Source of the DNA: Lentisphaeria bacterium | GTDB taxonomy: Bacteria; Verrucomicrobiota; Lentisphaeria; Victivallales; Victivallaceae | DNA length: 47,954 nucleotides | Assembly: GCA_017457065.1 (NCBI GenBank) | Contig: JAFTIE010000173.1 | Span: 1 to 47,954 of the forward strand | Direction: 5' to 3' | Shown here: positions 1 to 9,069 of the stretch, one piece after another | Numbering within the stretch: the stretch's first letter is position 1 | Layout of the letters: every line of letters begins with the position of its first letter | Made by a program: the position numbers and the translations under genes | The notes under the pieces: generated by a model | What the model saw: the letters and a program-made list of their open reading frames with translations, nothing else | What the model was told of the DNA's origin: nothing | Database searches by the model: none

Positions 1-1866
1 AGATGATGAAAGGGTATTGACAAGAAGGAGGGCGTCCTTTTCTTTTTTGAAAAGATTTTTTGCGTTATTTCTAAGAAGATGCCGGCATTTTTCAAGAATA
101 CAGGTATGATCTTTTTCCGTTTGTTCATAAACTTCCGAAATGGAGGAACCGGGAATAATATCATGAAATTGATTCAGCAAAAGGGTTTTCCAGCATTGAT
201 CCAACTCCTTATGCGGATATTTTTTCAGAGGCAGATGGGAAAGGATAAATTCAGTTGCAGCAAGCATCTGTTCGCATTTTCTGTTTCCCCGCTTTGTTCT
301 TGCCTGGGAAGTAAGAGTGCCTCTGTGATATTCCAGATAAAGTTCTCCTGTCCATTTTTCCAGTTTTCCGATATCTTTGGAAAGTTTTTCAAAAAAGTGA
401 TCTGCACGGGAAAATTTTACTTTCGGAGTAAATTCCCAATCCTTTTCTCTATTCCCCATTTCCAGCATCTCGTCGGATGGGCCGCCTCCGCCATCCCCCA
501 CGCCGAAAAGACTTAAAAAGTGATCCAGAAAACCATTTTCCTTGAAACGGTTTTGTGCTGCCATCAGAAGGGAGGGGGCAAGTTTGGAAGTGTAATTGTT
601 TTCCGGCGGGAAATGGGTAAGAACGGAAGATCCGTCTATCCCCTGCCATAAGAATGTGTTATGGGGGAAAGTATTGATTTGGCTCCAGGAAAGTTTCTGG
701 GTGAGAAAATAGTCACAACCGGATTTTTTTATGATCTGGGGCATAGCAGCAGAATATCCGAAAACATCAGGGAGCCAAAGGTTTTTAACATCAAAGCCGA
801 ATTCATCCATAAAAAAGTTCTTGCCGTGAAGGAACTGCCGCACCATAGATTCTCCGGAAATCAGATTTCCATCTGCTTCCACCCACATACCGCCCTGTAT
901 TTCCCAGCGGCCTTCCCGGACTCTTTTTTTGATTTCATCAAAAAGTTCGGGATAATGTTCTTTCACAAAACTGTACAACTGGGCCTGGGATGCCCCGAAA
1001 ACATAATCCGGATATTCTTCCATCAGTCGTAACTGAGAGGCAAAAGTCCGGGCGGCTTTCCTGATACTTTCCTTTACCTGCCACAACCAGCCGACATCAA
1101 TGTGGGCGTGACCGACAGCGTATGCAGTAAGGGTACTTTTTATTGCAGGATAGGAGAGAATTTCTTTAAGTACATCTCTGCATTTTTCAGCATTGTCCGG
1201 ATTGTCGTGGTAGAGAGAAAGAGCCTCATTAAGAGTATGGATGATTTTGTTTCTCCTGTAATCTTCAGCAGGAAGAGTTGTCAAAACATCATTAAGAGCT
1301 GTCACATCAAGAAAAAGCTGCCATACGTTTCTTCTGAATACGGCAAGACGCATTTTCTTTGCTGTTGCACTCATATTCCCTTTGGGGCATTCAGTATCAA
1401 GAACCGGATCCCGGTCAAACCAAAGCCCGGTCAGGTAACTTGCACAGGCTTCCACCCAGAAATCCGCCTTTTCCCCGCCTTTTGCTGTACAGAAGAAAAA
1501 ACGGTTTTTCTGGTATGACGGGGCAAAAACCGATCCTCCGCTGAATCCGCAGCAGGGGACACCATTTTTATCCACAAGCAGAGCTTCTCCGGAAAGCTGC
1601 AAAAGAAGAACGACTTCTTTATTTTTCCATTCTGCAGGAACTGTTCCTTTGAGATGAAACCAGGCATTTTCCCAGGTTTTGCCCCATACTTCCCCTTCTT
1701 TGATCGTTTTATATGATAAAGTCAGACGGTCGGCAAATTTAACAGGATCCTTACTCAACGCATAATCAGCATCCAATAAAAGAGAATCTTCATACAGATC
1801 ATTCTGGATCCTCACCAGAAATCTTTCAATACGCCTTTTTAATATATCTGAAACCTTTTCAAGCAT
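1..1866 (-). CDS. Alpha-mannosidase, GH38 (3' end outside window)
   Basis: Open frame of 622 codons running off the left edge, so the C-terminal beta-sandwich part is missing. It would hydrolyse terminal alpha-mannose from glycans using a zinc ion. Residues 1-250 are the N-terminal domain typical of the MAN2C1/bacterial GH38 branch. The catalytic domain starts at GHAHIDVGWLW (His255 and Asp257 are predicted zinc ligands); WLPDVFGY holds the predicted nucleophile Asp367; the FGVGDGGGGP loop and HDIIPGSS (His568, predicted zinc ligand) follow. The ATG at 1866 is preferred because AAAGGA lies 11 nt upstream; an in-frame ATG at 1878 would overlap that ribosome-binding site. No signal peptide is seen, so it is probably cytoplasmic. 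A small inverted repeat at 1897-1917 lies upstream. Confidence 0.93.
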   Translation of the reverse strand, partial: MLEKVSDILKRRIERFLVRIQNDLYEDSLLLDADYALSKDPVKFADRLTLSYKTIKEGEVWGKTWENAWFHLKGTVPAEWKNKEVVLLLQLSGEALLVDKNGVPCCGFSGGSVFAPSYQKNRFFFCTAKGGEKADFWVEACASYLTGLWFDRDPVLDTECPKGNMSATAKKMRLAVFRRNVWQLFLDVTALNDVLTTLPAEDYRRNKIIHTLNEALSLYHDNPDNAEKCRDVLKEILSYPAIKSTLTAYAVGHAHIDVGWLWQVKESIRKAARTFASQLRLMEEYPDYVFGASQAQLYSFVKEHYPELFDEIKKRVREGRWEIQGGMWVEADGNLISGESMVRQFLHGKNFFMDEFGFDVKNLWLPDVFGYSAAMPQIIKKSGCDYFLTQKLSWSQINTFPHNTFLWQGIDGSSVLTHFPPENNYTSKLAPSLLMAAQNRFKENGFLDHFLSLFGVGDGGGGPSDEMLEMGNREKDWEFTPKVKFSRADHFFEKLSKDIGKLEKWTGELYLEYHRGTLTSQARTKRGNRKCEQMLAATEFILSHLPLKKYPHKELDQCWKTLLLNQFHDIIPGSSISEVYEQTEKDHTCILEKCRHLLRNNAKNLFKKEKDALLLVNTLSSS

Positions 1867-1896
1867 TGTTTTCTTCATCCTTTCTGTTATGTTCTG

Positions 1897-1917
1897 TACG
1901 CAAAACCGGGCTGCGTA
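1897..1917. promoter_or_regulatory. Inverted repeat upstream of the mannosidase
   Basis: TACGCA and TGCGTA arms separated by 9 bp, centred about 40 bp upstream of the mannosidase start. Its placement suits an operator, but only 6 bp match per arm and no promoter could be assigned next to it. Confidence 0.25.
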
Positions 1918-2302
1918 ACATATTTTTTTCTAAATTTTCAAAATCCCTGCAACTGTTCAAATGTAACGCTTGTTCTTACCACGCTATATTTTACCCAATT
2001 TGCTATAGTTGTGCAGCTTTTGACTTTCGCAAAGATTCCTTGCAGGGGAATAAATTAATACATCTTATCAGTTTTTTCAACTCCTTATTTTGAAATTCTA
2101 TTCATTTTGTTGTTCTCAACTTGCTCAGGACTCCAACGGAGCCGGGTACCTGATTGAACACCATCAATCCTGCAGAGAACTCACGTTCAAGCCATTGGTA
2201 AAGCTGCCGCAATTGCGGCTCGGCGTTCAACACTGTGTGAAATGCACAGAAAGTTCATTCAGCATTGCAATATAAACTGGCGGATGAAGTTTATTTTTTA
2301 AC

Positions 2303-2330
2303 TTGCAATTCCACAAATAAAGGTTATATT
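2303..2330 (+). promoter_or_regulatory. Predicted sigma-70-type promoter (SGNH hydrolase leader)
   Basis: TTGCAA, 16-bp spacer, TATATT. If used, the SGNH hydrolase mRNA would have a leader of about 225 nt that contains the 2482-2505 inverted repeat. Confidence 0.5.
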
Positions 2331-2481
2331 AAAGCAATGTGTTGGTTACACCTGTTTTTAGAAAAAGTTGTCCGGTCCAAAGGAGTGGGGGCAGTAATTT
2401 TATTACATGTTGGGTCTTTCCTTTTATTTTTTTTGTGCGGTCACTGAAAAATAAAGATCAGATGCACTTTTGTAAAACAAC

Positions 2482-2505
2482 TGTCCCATTACAAAATTTG
2501 GGACA
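2482..2505. promoter_or_regulatory. 7-bp perfect inverted repeat (TGTCCCA/TGGGACA)
   Basis: Perfect arms TGTCCCA and TGGGACA with a 10-bp AT-rich centre, 58 bp upstream of the SGNH hydrolase start. There is no U-tract after it, so it is unlikely to be a terminator. It could be an operator or a leader hairpin. Confidence 0.35.
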
Positions 2506-2562
2506 TTAACCGAAAATAAATCAAACTTTAACATAGATAAAAAATTAAAATCGGAAATCAAA

Positions 2563-3150
2563 ATGAAAAATGTTTTGCTGCTGGGAGATTCTATCAGATT
2601 AGGATACTGTGCCTTTGTCAGAAAAGAACTTGAAAATACGGCCCAGGTTTTTTATCCGGAAGAAAATTGTCAGTTCACCCAGTACACTCTGGTGGCACTG
2701 CCCCGGTGGCTGAATGCAACAGGCATTCCGAAAGAAGAGATCGATCTTGTCCACTGGAACAATGGTCACTGGGATGCTGCACACTTCAATCAGGAAGATG
2801 TCTCTTTGAACTCCCCGGAACTCTACGGTGTTATGCTGGGCAGGATCTGCCGCAAGCTGCGTACTCTCTGTCCCAATGCAAAAATCATTTTTGCCCTTAC
2901 AACTCCTGTTCATCCGGAAAATATTCCTATGGCAAATCCCCGGAGCAACAGTGAAATTGAAAAATATAACGCTGTTGCCGCAGAAGTTATGGAAAAATTT
3001 GACGTAAAGATCAATGACCTTTATTCACTGGCAAAGACAAATATTCCCTCTTCCCTTTATGCCGATTACTGTCATTTCAAAGAAGAGGGATACCAGATCC
3101 TGGGAAGGCAGGTGATCCGGGTGATCCGGGAAAATCTCAACAATAACTGA
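2563..3150 (+). CDS. SGNH/GDSL-family hydrolase
   Basis: 195-aa esterase-like protein. It opens with the GDSI block (predicted nucleophile Ser10), has an NNGHWD segment at the usual block III position, and ends with YADYCHF, giving a D-x-x-H pair at Asp168/His171. Together these form the expected Ser-Asp-His triad. There is no signal peptide, so it is probably cytoplasmic. Members of this superfamily in glycan-degrading bacteria often remove acetyl or other acyl groups from sugars, which fits the surrounding glycosidases, but the substrate cannot be read from sequence. It is convergent with the FAD oxidoreductase that ends at 3251. The ribosome-binding site is weak (GGAAA, 6 nt before ATG). 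Confidence 0.85.
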   Translation: MKNVLLLGDSIRLGYCAFVRKELENTAQVFYPEENCQFTQYTLVALPRWLNATGIPKEEIDLVHWNNGHWDAAHFNQEDVSLNSPELYGVMLGRICRKLRTLCPNAKIIFALTTPVHPENIPMANPRSNSEIEKYNAVAAEVMEKFDVKINDLYSLAKTNIPSSLYADYCHFKEEGYQILGRQVIRVIRENLNNN

Positions 3151-3250
3151 TTTTACCAGCCAAAGAGAGGAGAGATTCTGACACAGGTTTGCCGCAGCTG
3201 AATCCATCCGCCCAAGGTATGCCCTCACCGGCAACAGCACCTTTGGCAAT

Positions 3251-4555
3251 TCAGAGAAAAGCTCCCATTTTTTTCAATTCACTTCTGACTTCTGTTCCTT
3301 CGATCAGATCCGCTGTACTGTTTTTTCTGACCGCCAATGCCGCTGCCATACCGGCTGCCTGACCGATACTGCAGATGGATGGCATGATCCGGATGCTGCT
3401 GTGCAATGCGTGATCCACAGAAATCGCACGGCAGCCCATAAGCAAATTCGTGCACGATTCAGGGACAAGAGCACCGTACCGGATCTCATACCATTCATTT
3501 TTCGGCATCCGCACACAATAAGTTCCGGAACCGCTGGGATTATGGATGTCAATGGTATAATTGCATCTTGCTATTCCGTCAGAATATTTTGCACGATTAT
3601 GAAAATCCTCCTCTGTCTGATAAACTTTTCCCAGGATCCGGCGGCTTTCACGCACCCCGACCGTTGAGGCAAGGGAATGTAAAGAAGCATTTTCAAAACC
3701 GGGAACTTGCTCACGGAAAAATTTAACCAATTCCCGGAGCTGACGGCGACCTTCGATTTCTGCTTCAGATAATTCAATGGCATCGACAGCACTCTTTTTG
3801 ATGATCCTTGTGGTGTTGAAGTGCAAGGTGTTTTCATCTATGGCCGTAAAATAAAGCACATCCTCACGGGGACAATGAAGTGTCCCGGCACTTTTGGCTT
3901 TTTCATAAAGCACATTGATTTCCGCCCTGCTTGGAATCAGCTTCAGATCCACGTGGCTCAACTTGAAACAGGTACTCATAGGCTGACATTCCCCGTCGCT
4001 GTTGCCCATTTCATATCTGCATCCGGCAAGGAAGGCCAGATCACCGTCTCCGGTGGAGTCGATAAAAATGCGGCTTTCCACGGCACACAGCCCGCTTTTT
4101 GTCTGAAAGAGAGCATAACGGAGCGTGCCTTCCTCTTTGATCACATCAGCAAGAAGATGGTGATAACGGATCATACAGTTGCTTTCCAGCACAAGATCTT
4201 CCATAGCAAGCATAGCAAACTCTTTTGAAAGAAGTGTACAGCCGTAAGAAGGATCAAAAGGGATCCGCTGTGATTCAGCCGGAGAATAATACTGCTGCAT
4301 TTTTTCACACCAGTCAATAAAAACCGGCCGATCCATGGAACGCTTTTCAAAGTGATTGTACATAAAGGGGTTCACTTCACCGTGAAAGGCCATTCCCCCC
4401 AGGGCTCCGAAACGCTCCGCAAGAAGTGTCTTGCATCCGCTGCGTCCTGCCATAACTGCTGCCCCGAGACCTCCGGGGCCGCCTCCGACCACAAGAACAT
4501 CCACACTGTCAACAACAGGAATTCTTTTTTCTTTTCCGTAAATGATCTCTTTCAT
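3251..4555 (-). CDS. FAD-dependent oxidoreductase (PF12831 type)
   Basis: 434 aa. The N-terminus has a Rossmann dinucleotide-binding motif (VVGGGPGGLGAA, about residues 22-33) followed by the FGALGGMAF segment, and FIDSTGDGDLAFLAG in the middle is the second FAD-contacting motif of the 'FAD_oxidored' family. A GCRAISVDHAL and SIGQAAGMAAALA C-terminal block completes the FAD domain. The redox substrate is unknown; this family is abundant in glycan-degrading PVC bacteria. The start ATG overlaps the stop codon of the upstream glycosidase by 4 nt (ATGA), so the two are likely translationally coupled. Last gene of the minus-strand cluster. Confidence 0.9.
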   Translation of the reverse strand: MKEIIYGKEKRIPVVDSVDVLVVGGGPGGLGAAVMAGRSGCKTLLAERFGALGGMAFHGEVNPFMYNHFEKRSMDRPVFIDWCEKMQQYYSPAESQRIPFDPSYGCTLLSKEFAMLAMEDLVLESNCMIRYHHLLADVIKEEGTLRYALFQTKSGLCAVESRIFIDSTGDGDLAFLAGCRYEMGNSDGECQPMSTCFKLSHVDLKLIPSRAEINVLYEKAKSAGTLHCPREDVLYFTAIDENTLHFNTTRIIKKSAVDAIELSEAEIEGRRQLRELVKFFREQVPGFENASLHSLASTVGVRESRRILGKVYQTEEDFHNRAKYSDGIARCNYTIDIHNPSGSGTYCVRMPKNEWYEIRYGALVPESCTNLLMGCRAISVDHALHSSIRIMPSICSIGQAAGMAAALAVRKNSTADLIEGTEVRSELKKMGAFL

Positions 4556-6081
4556 AACTGCTCCAGGATATTGAAATGATTGGTGCCGGTCCGGACAGAA
4601 AATTGCCGACCGTTGACTGTCAAAGTAAAAGGGCCGTCGGAAACAATGTTCAAAGCCCCGTTTTCATATAAAAGATCTGCTGTCACATCTCCGAACTGAT
4701 AAGCGCATACGCCGATTTTGCCGCAGACATGGTCCGGAATATCCCAGACAAGCAGTTTCTTGAAAGCATCTGCCGATCTTATGCCGATAACGTTTTCCAG
4801 AAAAAGAGAAATGGGAGCCAGTGCCGACCAGCCGCAAAAATCCTTGCGCACCACCTTGCGGGATGAATTGCAGGAATGGGAAGGTGCACAGCTGTTGGGG
4901 GCATAACACTCCCAAATCGTGTGAGGATCATAATTCTGATAAGTTCGGGACATGTGCGATATGAGCTGCACTGCCAGAGAGTCTGCAAAATCCTTCATCC
5001 CATATTGTTCCAGAGCTTTGATGGTCATATATGCCGTAGGAACCCACATAGCCCCCCGCCAGTACAAGCCGTGTTCAGCATTGAAATCAGGATCATCTCT
5101 TGACAAAGTAACACAGGGGACGTACCCTCCGAATTTATGAGGATCGGTCAGTTTTTCTGCCATTTTCCGGGCTCTTTCTTCCGGAGCGGCTCCGGCAAGC
5201 AGGACCCAGTAGGAAGCTGGAGTCATCACCTTGACCTTTTCACCGGTATCAGCAGTGATGTCATAATAAAATCCATCTTCTTCATCCCAGTAAAGCTCAT
5301 TGATTTTCTTTTTCAGCACTTCATATTTTTCAAGCCAGCAGCTTTCCAGATCCCTTTCGTCTGCAAGGCGGGAAAGTTTTGCGATATAGAGTGCACTCAA
5401 GGCCTGCTGGGCAATGGCATCCACCCAGAGAATATGCTTATTGTCCGGACGGTTCACTTCTGTGGGAGCTGATTTTCTGCCCCTCGGGGTGTTATCCATA
5501 CCGGAACGGCCCCCTTCCCAGAAATAGCCGTTTTTATGTTTTTTCCAGCGGGATTGGGCACGCACCATAGGGAAAAGGGTTTCAACGTTCAGGGATTCGA
5601 GAAAGTCAAAATGTTTCTGTAGATACTGTTTATTCAGCAGCAAATCTTTCAAGTATTCTTTATCCCCGTGAAAGAGGGCATTTTCATACTCTGCCCAGGC
5701 AAAAAGCGGCGGATTATCTGCAATATGGATACAGAACTGGACGCCTTCAGGCTCTTCCGGATGAGGAAGCCGGGGTAAAGCCACCCCGTCGTGCAACACC
5801 TGATAAAAGTTCTGCAAAGACTCCACGCCCGGAAAAACATTCTGGCTGTACTTGCAGAAAAGAGCCATAAAACAAGTGTCCCAGATCCAGATGTCATAAG
5901 GCAGTGCCCCTTCATCCATATAGGGCGAAAAAGGCAGGCCCGGCAACTCTTTGATATGGTCGTGGGCCAATTCCCACGCTTTGTGGTAAAGCGCAATAAA
6001 GTCTTTATGGCCATCGCAAACGGGACGGGGGATAAGGTGTTTCCACTCTTTTCCCGGAGAAAAATCTTTTGTTTTTTTCAT
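4552..6081 (-). CDS. (alpha/alpha)6-barrel glycoside hydrolase, MGH1/GH63-like
   Basis: 509 aa, no signal peptide. WIWDTCFMALF near the N-terminus, GFYYD in the centre, YWRGAMWVPTAYM and DFCGWSALAPISLFLE towards the C-terminus are the signature blocks of MGH1-like/GH63 and trehalase-like barrels. A short C-terminal beta domain (last ~60 residues) follows. Acidic catalytic residues are likely in the WDT and WRG blocks, inferred from the family. The ATG at 6081 shares one base with the upstream stop (TGATG); a GTG at 6084 is also possible. It is coupled to both neighbours, so it belongs to the carbohydrate cluster. Substrate not determined. Confidence 0.85.
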   Translation of the reverse strand: MKKTKDFSPGKEWKHLIPRPVCDGHKDFIALYHKAWELAHDHIKELPGLPFSPYMDEGALPYDIWIWDTCFMALFCKYSQNVFPGVESLQNFYQVLHDGVALPRLPHPEEPEGVQFCIHIADNPPLFAWAEYENALFHGDKEYLKDLLLNKQYLQKHFDFLESLNVETLFPMVRAQSRWKKHKNGYFWEGGRSGMDNTPRGRKSAPTEVNRPDNKHILWVDAIAQQALSALYIAKLSRLADERDLESCWLEKYEVLKKKINELYWDEEDGFYYDITADTGEKVKVMTPASYWVLLAGAAPEERARKMAEKLTDPHKFGGYVPCVTLSRDDPDFNAEHGLYWRGAMWVPTAYMTIKALEQYGMKDFADSLAVQLISHMSRTYQNYDPHTIWECYAPNSCAPSHSCNSSRKVVRKDFCGWSALAPISLFLENVIGIRSADAFKKLLVWDIPDHVCGKIGVCAYQFGDVTADLLYENGALNIVSDGPFTLTVNGRQFSVRTGTNHFNILEQL

Positions 6082-6752
6082 CACAAGTCACTTTTGCCGT
6101 ATTTAAGAAGCCAGAGATTTTCCGGATACACGGTCTGCCGGTAATTGTAAAACTCCACACCGCCATCCAGAAGCAGATAATTGTTGTTTCCTTCTGAATG
6201 GTAACCCTTTTGTGCGGCAGCAGGATACATATATTTATCTTTTTTATCCCAGTTGACAGACAGGGATCCCACAAGGGTATTTCTCCCGCTGTGGTTTTCT
6301 CCGTAGAGGATCACAGTGTCCGGGCCGTCGATCGCGGCAAGTTTTCGTGTGGTGATGAAATCATCTTTATTGTTGTCAAAATTTTGGATATCGATCACAT
6401 AATGATTGGCGGTATAACTGACTCGTCCTTTGTAGAAAGGATCTTTTTCCATATACAACGGCATTTTATTTTTATCTGCCGGACAGAGAAAGGAGGCTTT
6501 ATCCATATAGGGGGAGATCCGGGTTTTCCAGTTCACTTCCCCCCAGGAGGCACAGGGGAGAAAGCCTTTGTTGTCAGCAGCATAGCGAAAGGTGGCTTTG
6601 CCCATCTGAAAAAGATTTTCCGCACATTTGATACCGGCGGCATCCCGCCGTGCTTTGCTGATAAAGAAACCGTACACAGATGACGCGATCACCATAACGG
6701 CAAGCACAAGGACCAGTTCGGCCAAAGTGAAATTTTTTCTGAATTTTTTCAT
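6081..6752 (-). CDS. Pseudopilin-like protein with H-x-DG C-terminus
   Basis: 223 aa. The class III signal region MKKFRKNFTLAELV is followed by a hydrophobic helix, the mark of prepilin-type N-termini processed by a type IV prepilin peptidase. Glu at position 5 after the expected cleavage point is present (FTLAE). The C-terminus has a histidine followed by ten residues and DG (YHSEGNN...LLLDG), close to but one residue longer than the H-x9-DG signature of this PVC family. Unlike the two other pilin-like genes here, it has no insertion in the FTLxELV region and so serves as the uninterrupted reference. The AAAGGA ribosome-binding site lies in the end of the upstream gene's region, indicating one operon. 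Confidence 0.88.
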   Translation of the reverse strand: MKKFRKNFTLAELVLVLAVMVIASSVYGFFISKARRDAAGIKCAENLFQMGKATFRYAADNKGFLPCASWGEVNWKTRISPYMDKASFLCPADKNKMPLYMEKDPFYKGRVSYTANHYVIDIQNFDNNKDDFITTRKLAAIDGPDTVILYGENHSGRNTLVGSLSVNWDKKDKYMYPAAAQKGYHSEGNNNYLLLDGGVEFYNYRQTVYPENLWLLKYGKSDL

Positions 6753-6758
6753 TTTGTT

Positions 6759-9047
6759 TTATTCCTTTACGATGGAATTCAAAAGAACCGCAGGCAGTTC
6801 TTTGAGATTGAAATACTGTTCTGTATGCTGAGCATCCTGCATACCGTATTCGCCGCTGCCAAGGCGACGTTCCATTTTATGGATCCGTGTCCGGATATAA
6901 CGGACTTCCATATCTTTGGCAAGGGTGACATCATCGAAGCAGTACACATCATTGACTTTGCCGGACTGCTGCAATGTTTCAGGGATCGTTACCACTTTTT
7001 TGGGGATCATGACCCGCCAGGCTTTTTTATCAAAAGAACCTTCCACGGAATAGGTGGCCCGCCGGACATAACGCATCTTGTGAAAAACTGTCGTGATGCG
7101 GCTGATAAATTGTCTTTCACCCCGGTCGATCATTGTCCAGCCGATGCCCAGCCCCGGCGTCCAGGAGGTGGCTAAATTGCCGTCGTAAGCGCATGAAGCT
7201 CTGCCCAAACCGTATTCACGGCTGGCTTCGGCAGTGATATCTCCGGTTCCTTCGACCATATTCAAAGTCCGGTGGACACGTTTGTATTGTGTCCAGGTCT
7301 TGACGTCCTTGCTTTTGCCCCGGATAAAGCTGCGGATCTCTGCAATAAGTTCTCTGGCAGACTTCTTTTCAGGCAGGAATTTTTTGACTCTGCCGTAGTC
7401 TGAAGCTGCCATAAACTTGACGGGCAGCATTTCAAATTCAACTCTGCGGATATGGGTACGGTTTTGTTCCTTTTTGGCAGCTTCCAGAGCTTTGAGCATG
7501 ATCTTGAAGCACTCTGCAGTGACTTCGGGGGCTTCAAAAGGAGCCCGGGTCAGTGTGCCCCCGCTGGTCATCCCTACAAAACCGGACTCCCAATGGACTT
7601 TGCGTAAATACTTGTAATACTGTTTTACAAAAGGTCCGGCGGCAGGGCCGAAATATTCATTGCAAAAGGTGGTTTCCAGAGCTTCGCCGTCACCGCACTC
7701 TTCCGGATCCCACATAGCTCTTGCCAGCAGCCAGGAGCGGAAAGGACATCCCTGATTGTAAACCATCCTGCCCACAGCGTGGTTTTCCTGGGGGAAGAAG
7801 CCCTGAACACCGAGTTTTGCAAAAATACGGATATTGTGGAGATTCAAAAGCTGATCCGGGAAGGTCATCAGCCGGTGACCGCCCCATACATAATCCCAGA
7901 TGAGGATATTTTTGCAAACTTTCTGCCACCGGCTGACAATTTCCTGCATAAATTTATTGGCCATCTTGTTTTTAGGGTCTGTATAAGGTCTTCCCCGCCG
8001 GATGCCCAGAGTCACGATCTGTACGGCCACATTGTCATTGGCTTTGATGTTCACCGGCGGTTTCTGACTGGCGATATAGGCAAAGATCACCAGTTTTACA
8101 TTGGGATACTCTTTTTTCAGCTGCTCTCCGACACGGTTTGCGAAATAGACCCAGCGGGCAGACTCCACATTGCCGTGGGCTTTAACAAGTTTCATACAGG
8201 GAGCGCAGCCGCACATTCCTCTGTTGCCGTCGCCTTCAGACAGGGAAATATACTTTGCCGACGGCGTCATCTTGAGAAAGTGGCGGCATCTTTTGACCGT
8301 TTCGGCAATAAGAGCTTCATTGGTCAGGCAGTAATCCACCGTGACATCCCGCAGGACAGGGTCGATCCGTCTGCCGTTCTGGAATGCGAAAAATTCCGGA
8401 CGGTGTTTATACATCTTGCCGGGGATCAGACCGAGCATACCATGGGCTCCCAGCGGCAGAGACCATTCGGCTCTTTCGCCATATTTCCGGTTCAGATCTT
8501 TTTCTGCTGCCGGACGGTTGCCGCTGAGCAGGTTGAATGTGCCCCAACGGATCCCGGCTTCATCTTTCGGATCGCCGGATTGTTTATCATTGGTAAAAAG
8601 ATACATCCGGCTTTCGATGGCAGGTTTTCCATATTTTTCGAAAGCTTTGACCGTGATCTTTTCTTTTGAGGGGCAATACTCTGAATGGGCATCATAAAGA
8701 TGCACCCCCATTTTCCTGTCCAGAAACCAGTATGCACCGTAAATGACTCCCTGCGGGCGGCCGCCGGAAATAATGATTTTCCCGGAGCCGCATTTGATCT
8801 TGAACTCTTGAGCACCCAGCTGCGGGTCATACTGCAGAACGATCCGGGCATTGGCGCGGCTTTTTCCCTTGTAAGCGGAAAAGATACGCTGAATGTAAGT
8901 TTCAAGCTCTTTGAAGGCCGTTTTTTCAGCTTCGATGGGATTTTTGATCTCCATCGTCACCTTGGCAGTGCTGTCAAGGATGACATCCCCGGCAGCATTG
9001 CCAAGGCAGATGAGAGCCAGTAAATTGAAAAGCAGAAATTTTTTCAT
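6759..9047 (-). CDS. Secreted DUF4838 protein with discoidin-like C-terminus
   Basis: 762 aa. A signal peptide (MKKFLLFNLLALICLGNAAG) indicates export. Residues ~20-140 resemble the non-catalytic N-terminal domain of alpha-glucuronidase/GH20-type enzymes (VIYGAYWFLDRKMGVHLYD). The central part is a DUF4838 TIM-barrel-like domain with ISLSEGDGNRGMCGCAPC, which supplies Glu/Asp candidates. The C-terminal ~130 residues (SCAYDGNLATSWTPG, then YSVEGSFDKKAWRVM) are an F5/8 type C carbohydrate-binding module. It probably acts on an extracytoplasmic glycan. DUF4838 has no settled enzyme activity that I can state. Seven bases before the second pseudopilin gene, in the same operon. Confidence 0.88.
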   Translation of the reverse strand: MKKFLLFNLLALICLGNAAGDVILDSTAKVTMEIKNPIEAEKTAFKELETYIQRIFSAYKGKSRANARIVLQYDPQLGAQEFKIKCGSGKIIISGGRPQGVIYGAYWFLDRKMGVHLYDAHSEYCPSKEKITVKAFEKYGKPAIESRMYLFTNDKQSGDPKDEAGIRWGTFNLLSGNRPAAEKDLNRKYGERAEWSLPLGAHGMLGLIPGKMYKHRPEFFAFQNGRRIDPVLRDVTVDYCLTNEALIAETVKRCRHFLKMTPSAKYISLSEGDGNRGMCGCAPCMKLVKAHGNVESARWVYFANRVGEQLKKEYPNVKLVIFAYIASQKPPVNIKANDNVAVQIVTLGIRRGRPYTDPKNKMANKFMQEIVSRWQKVCKNILIWDYVWGGHRLMTFPDQLLNLHNIRIFAKLGVQGFFPQENHAVGRMVYNQGCPFRSWLLARAMWDPEECGDGEALETTFCNEYFGPAAGPFVKQYYKYLRKVHWESGFVGMTSGGTLTRAPFEAPEVTAECFKIMLKALEAAKKEQNRTHIRRVEFEMLPVKFMAASDYGRVKKFLPEKKSARELIAEIRSFIRGKSKDVKTWTQYKRVHRTLNMVEGTGDITAEASREYGLGRASCAYDGNLATSWTPGLGIGWTMIDRGERQFISRITTVFHKMRYVRRATYSVEGSFDKKAWRVMIPKKVVTIPETLQQSGKVNDVYCFDDVTLAKDMEVRYIRTRIHKMERRLGSGEYGMQDAQHTEQYFNLKELPAVLLNSIVKE

Positions 9048-9069
9048 TGAAGTACAGTTCCTTTCAGCG

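Larger units (their letters stand above)
1867..2562. other. Long intergenic region with promoter and inverted repeats
   Basis: About 700 bases between divergent genes. I see a mannosidase-proximal inverted repeat (1897-1917), a plus-strand promoter-like sequence (2303-2330) and a second inverted repeat (2482-2505). A 50-codon open frame on the minus strand (2102-2254) has protein-like composition (contains LRQLYQWLEREFSAG) but no convincing start or ribosome-binding site; it may be the remnant of a lost gene, or chance. No RNA gene is recognised. Confidence 0.5.

Noticed and set aside
7779..8669. 296-codon open frame on the plus strand
   Set aside because: Antisense to the DUF4838 gene, without ribosome-binding site or recognisable motifs; a shadow of the coding bias on the other strand.
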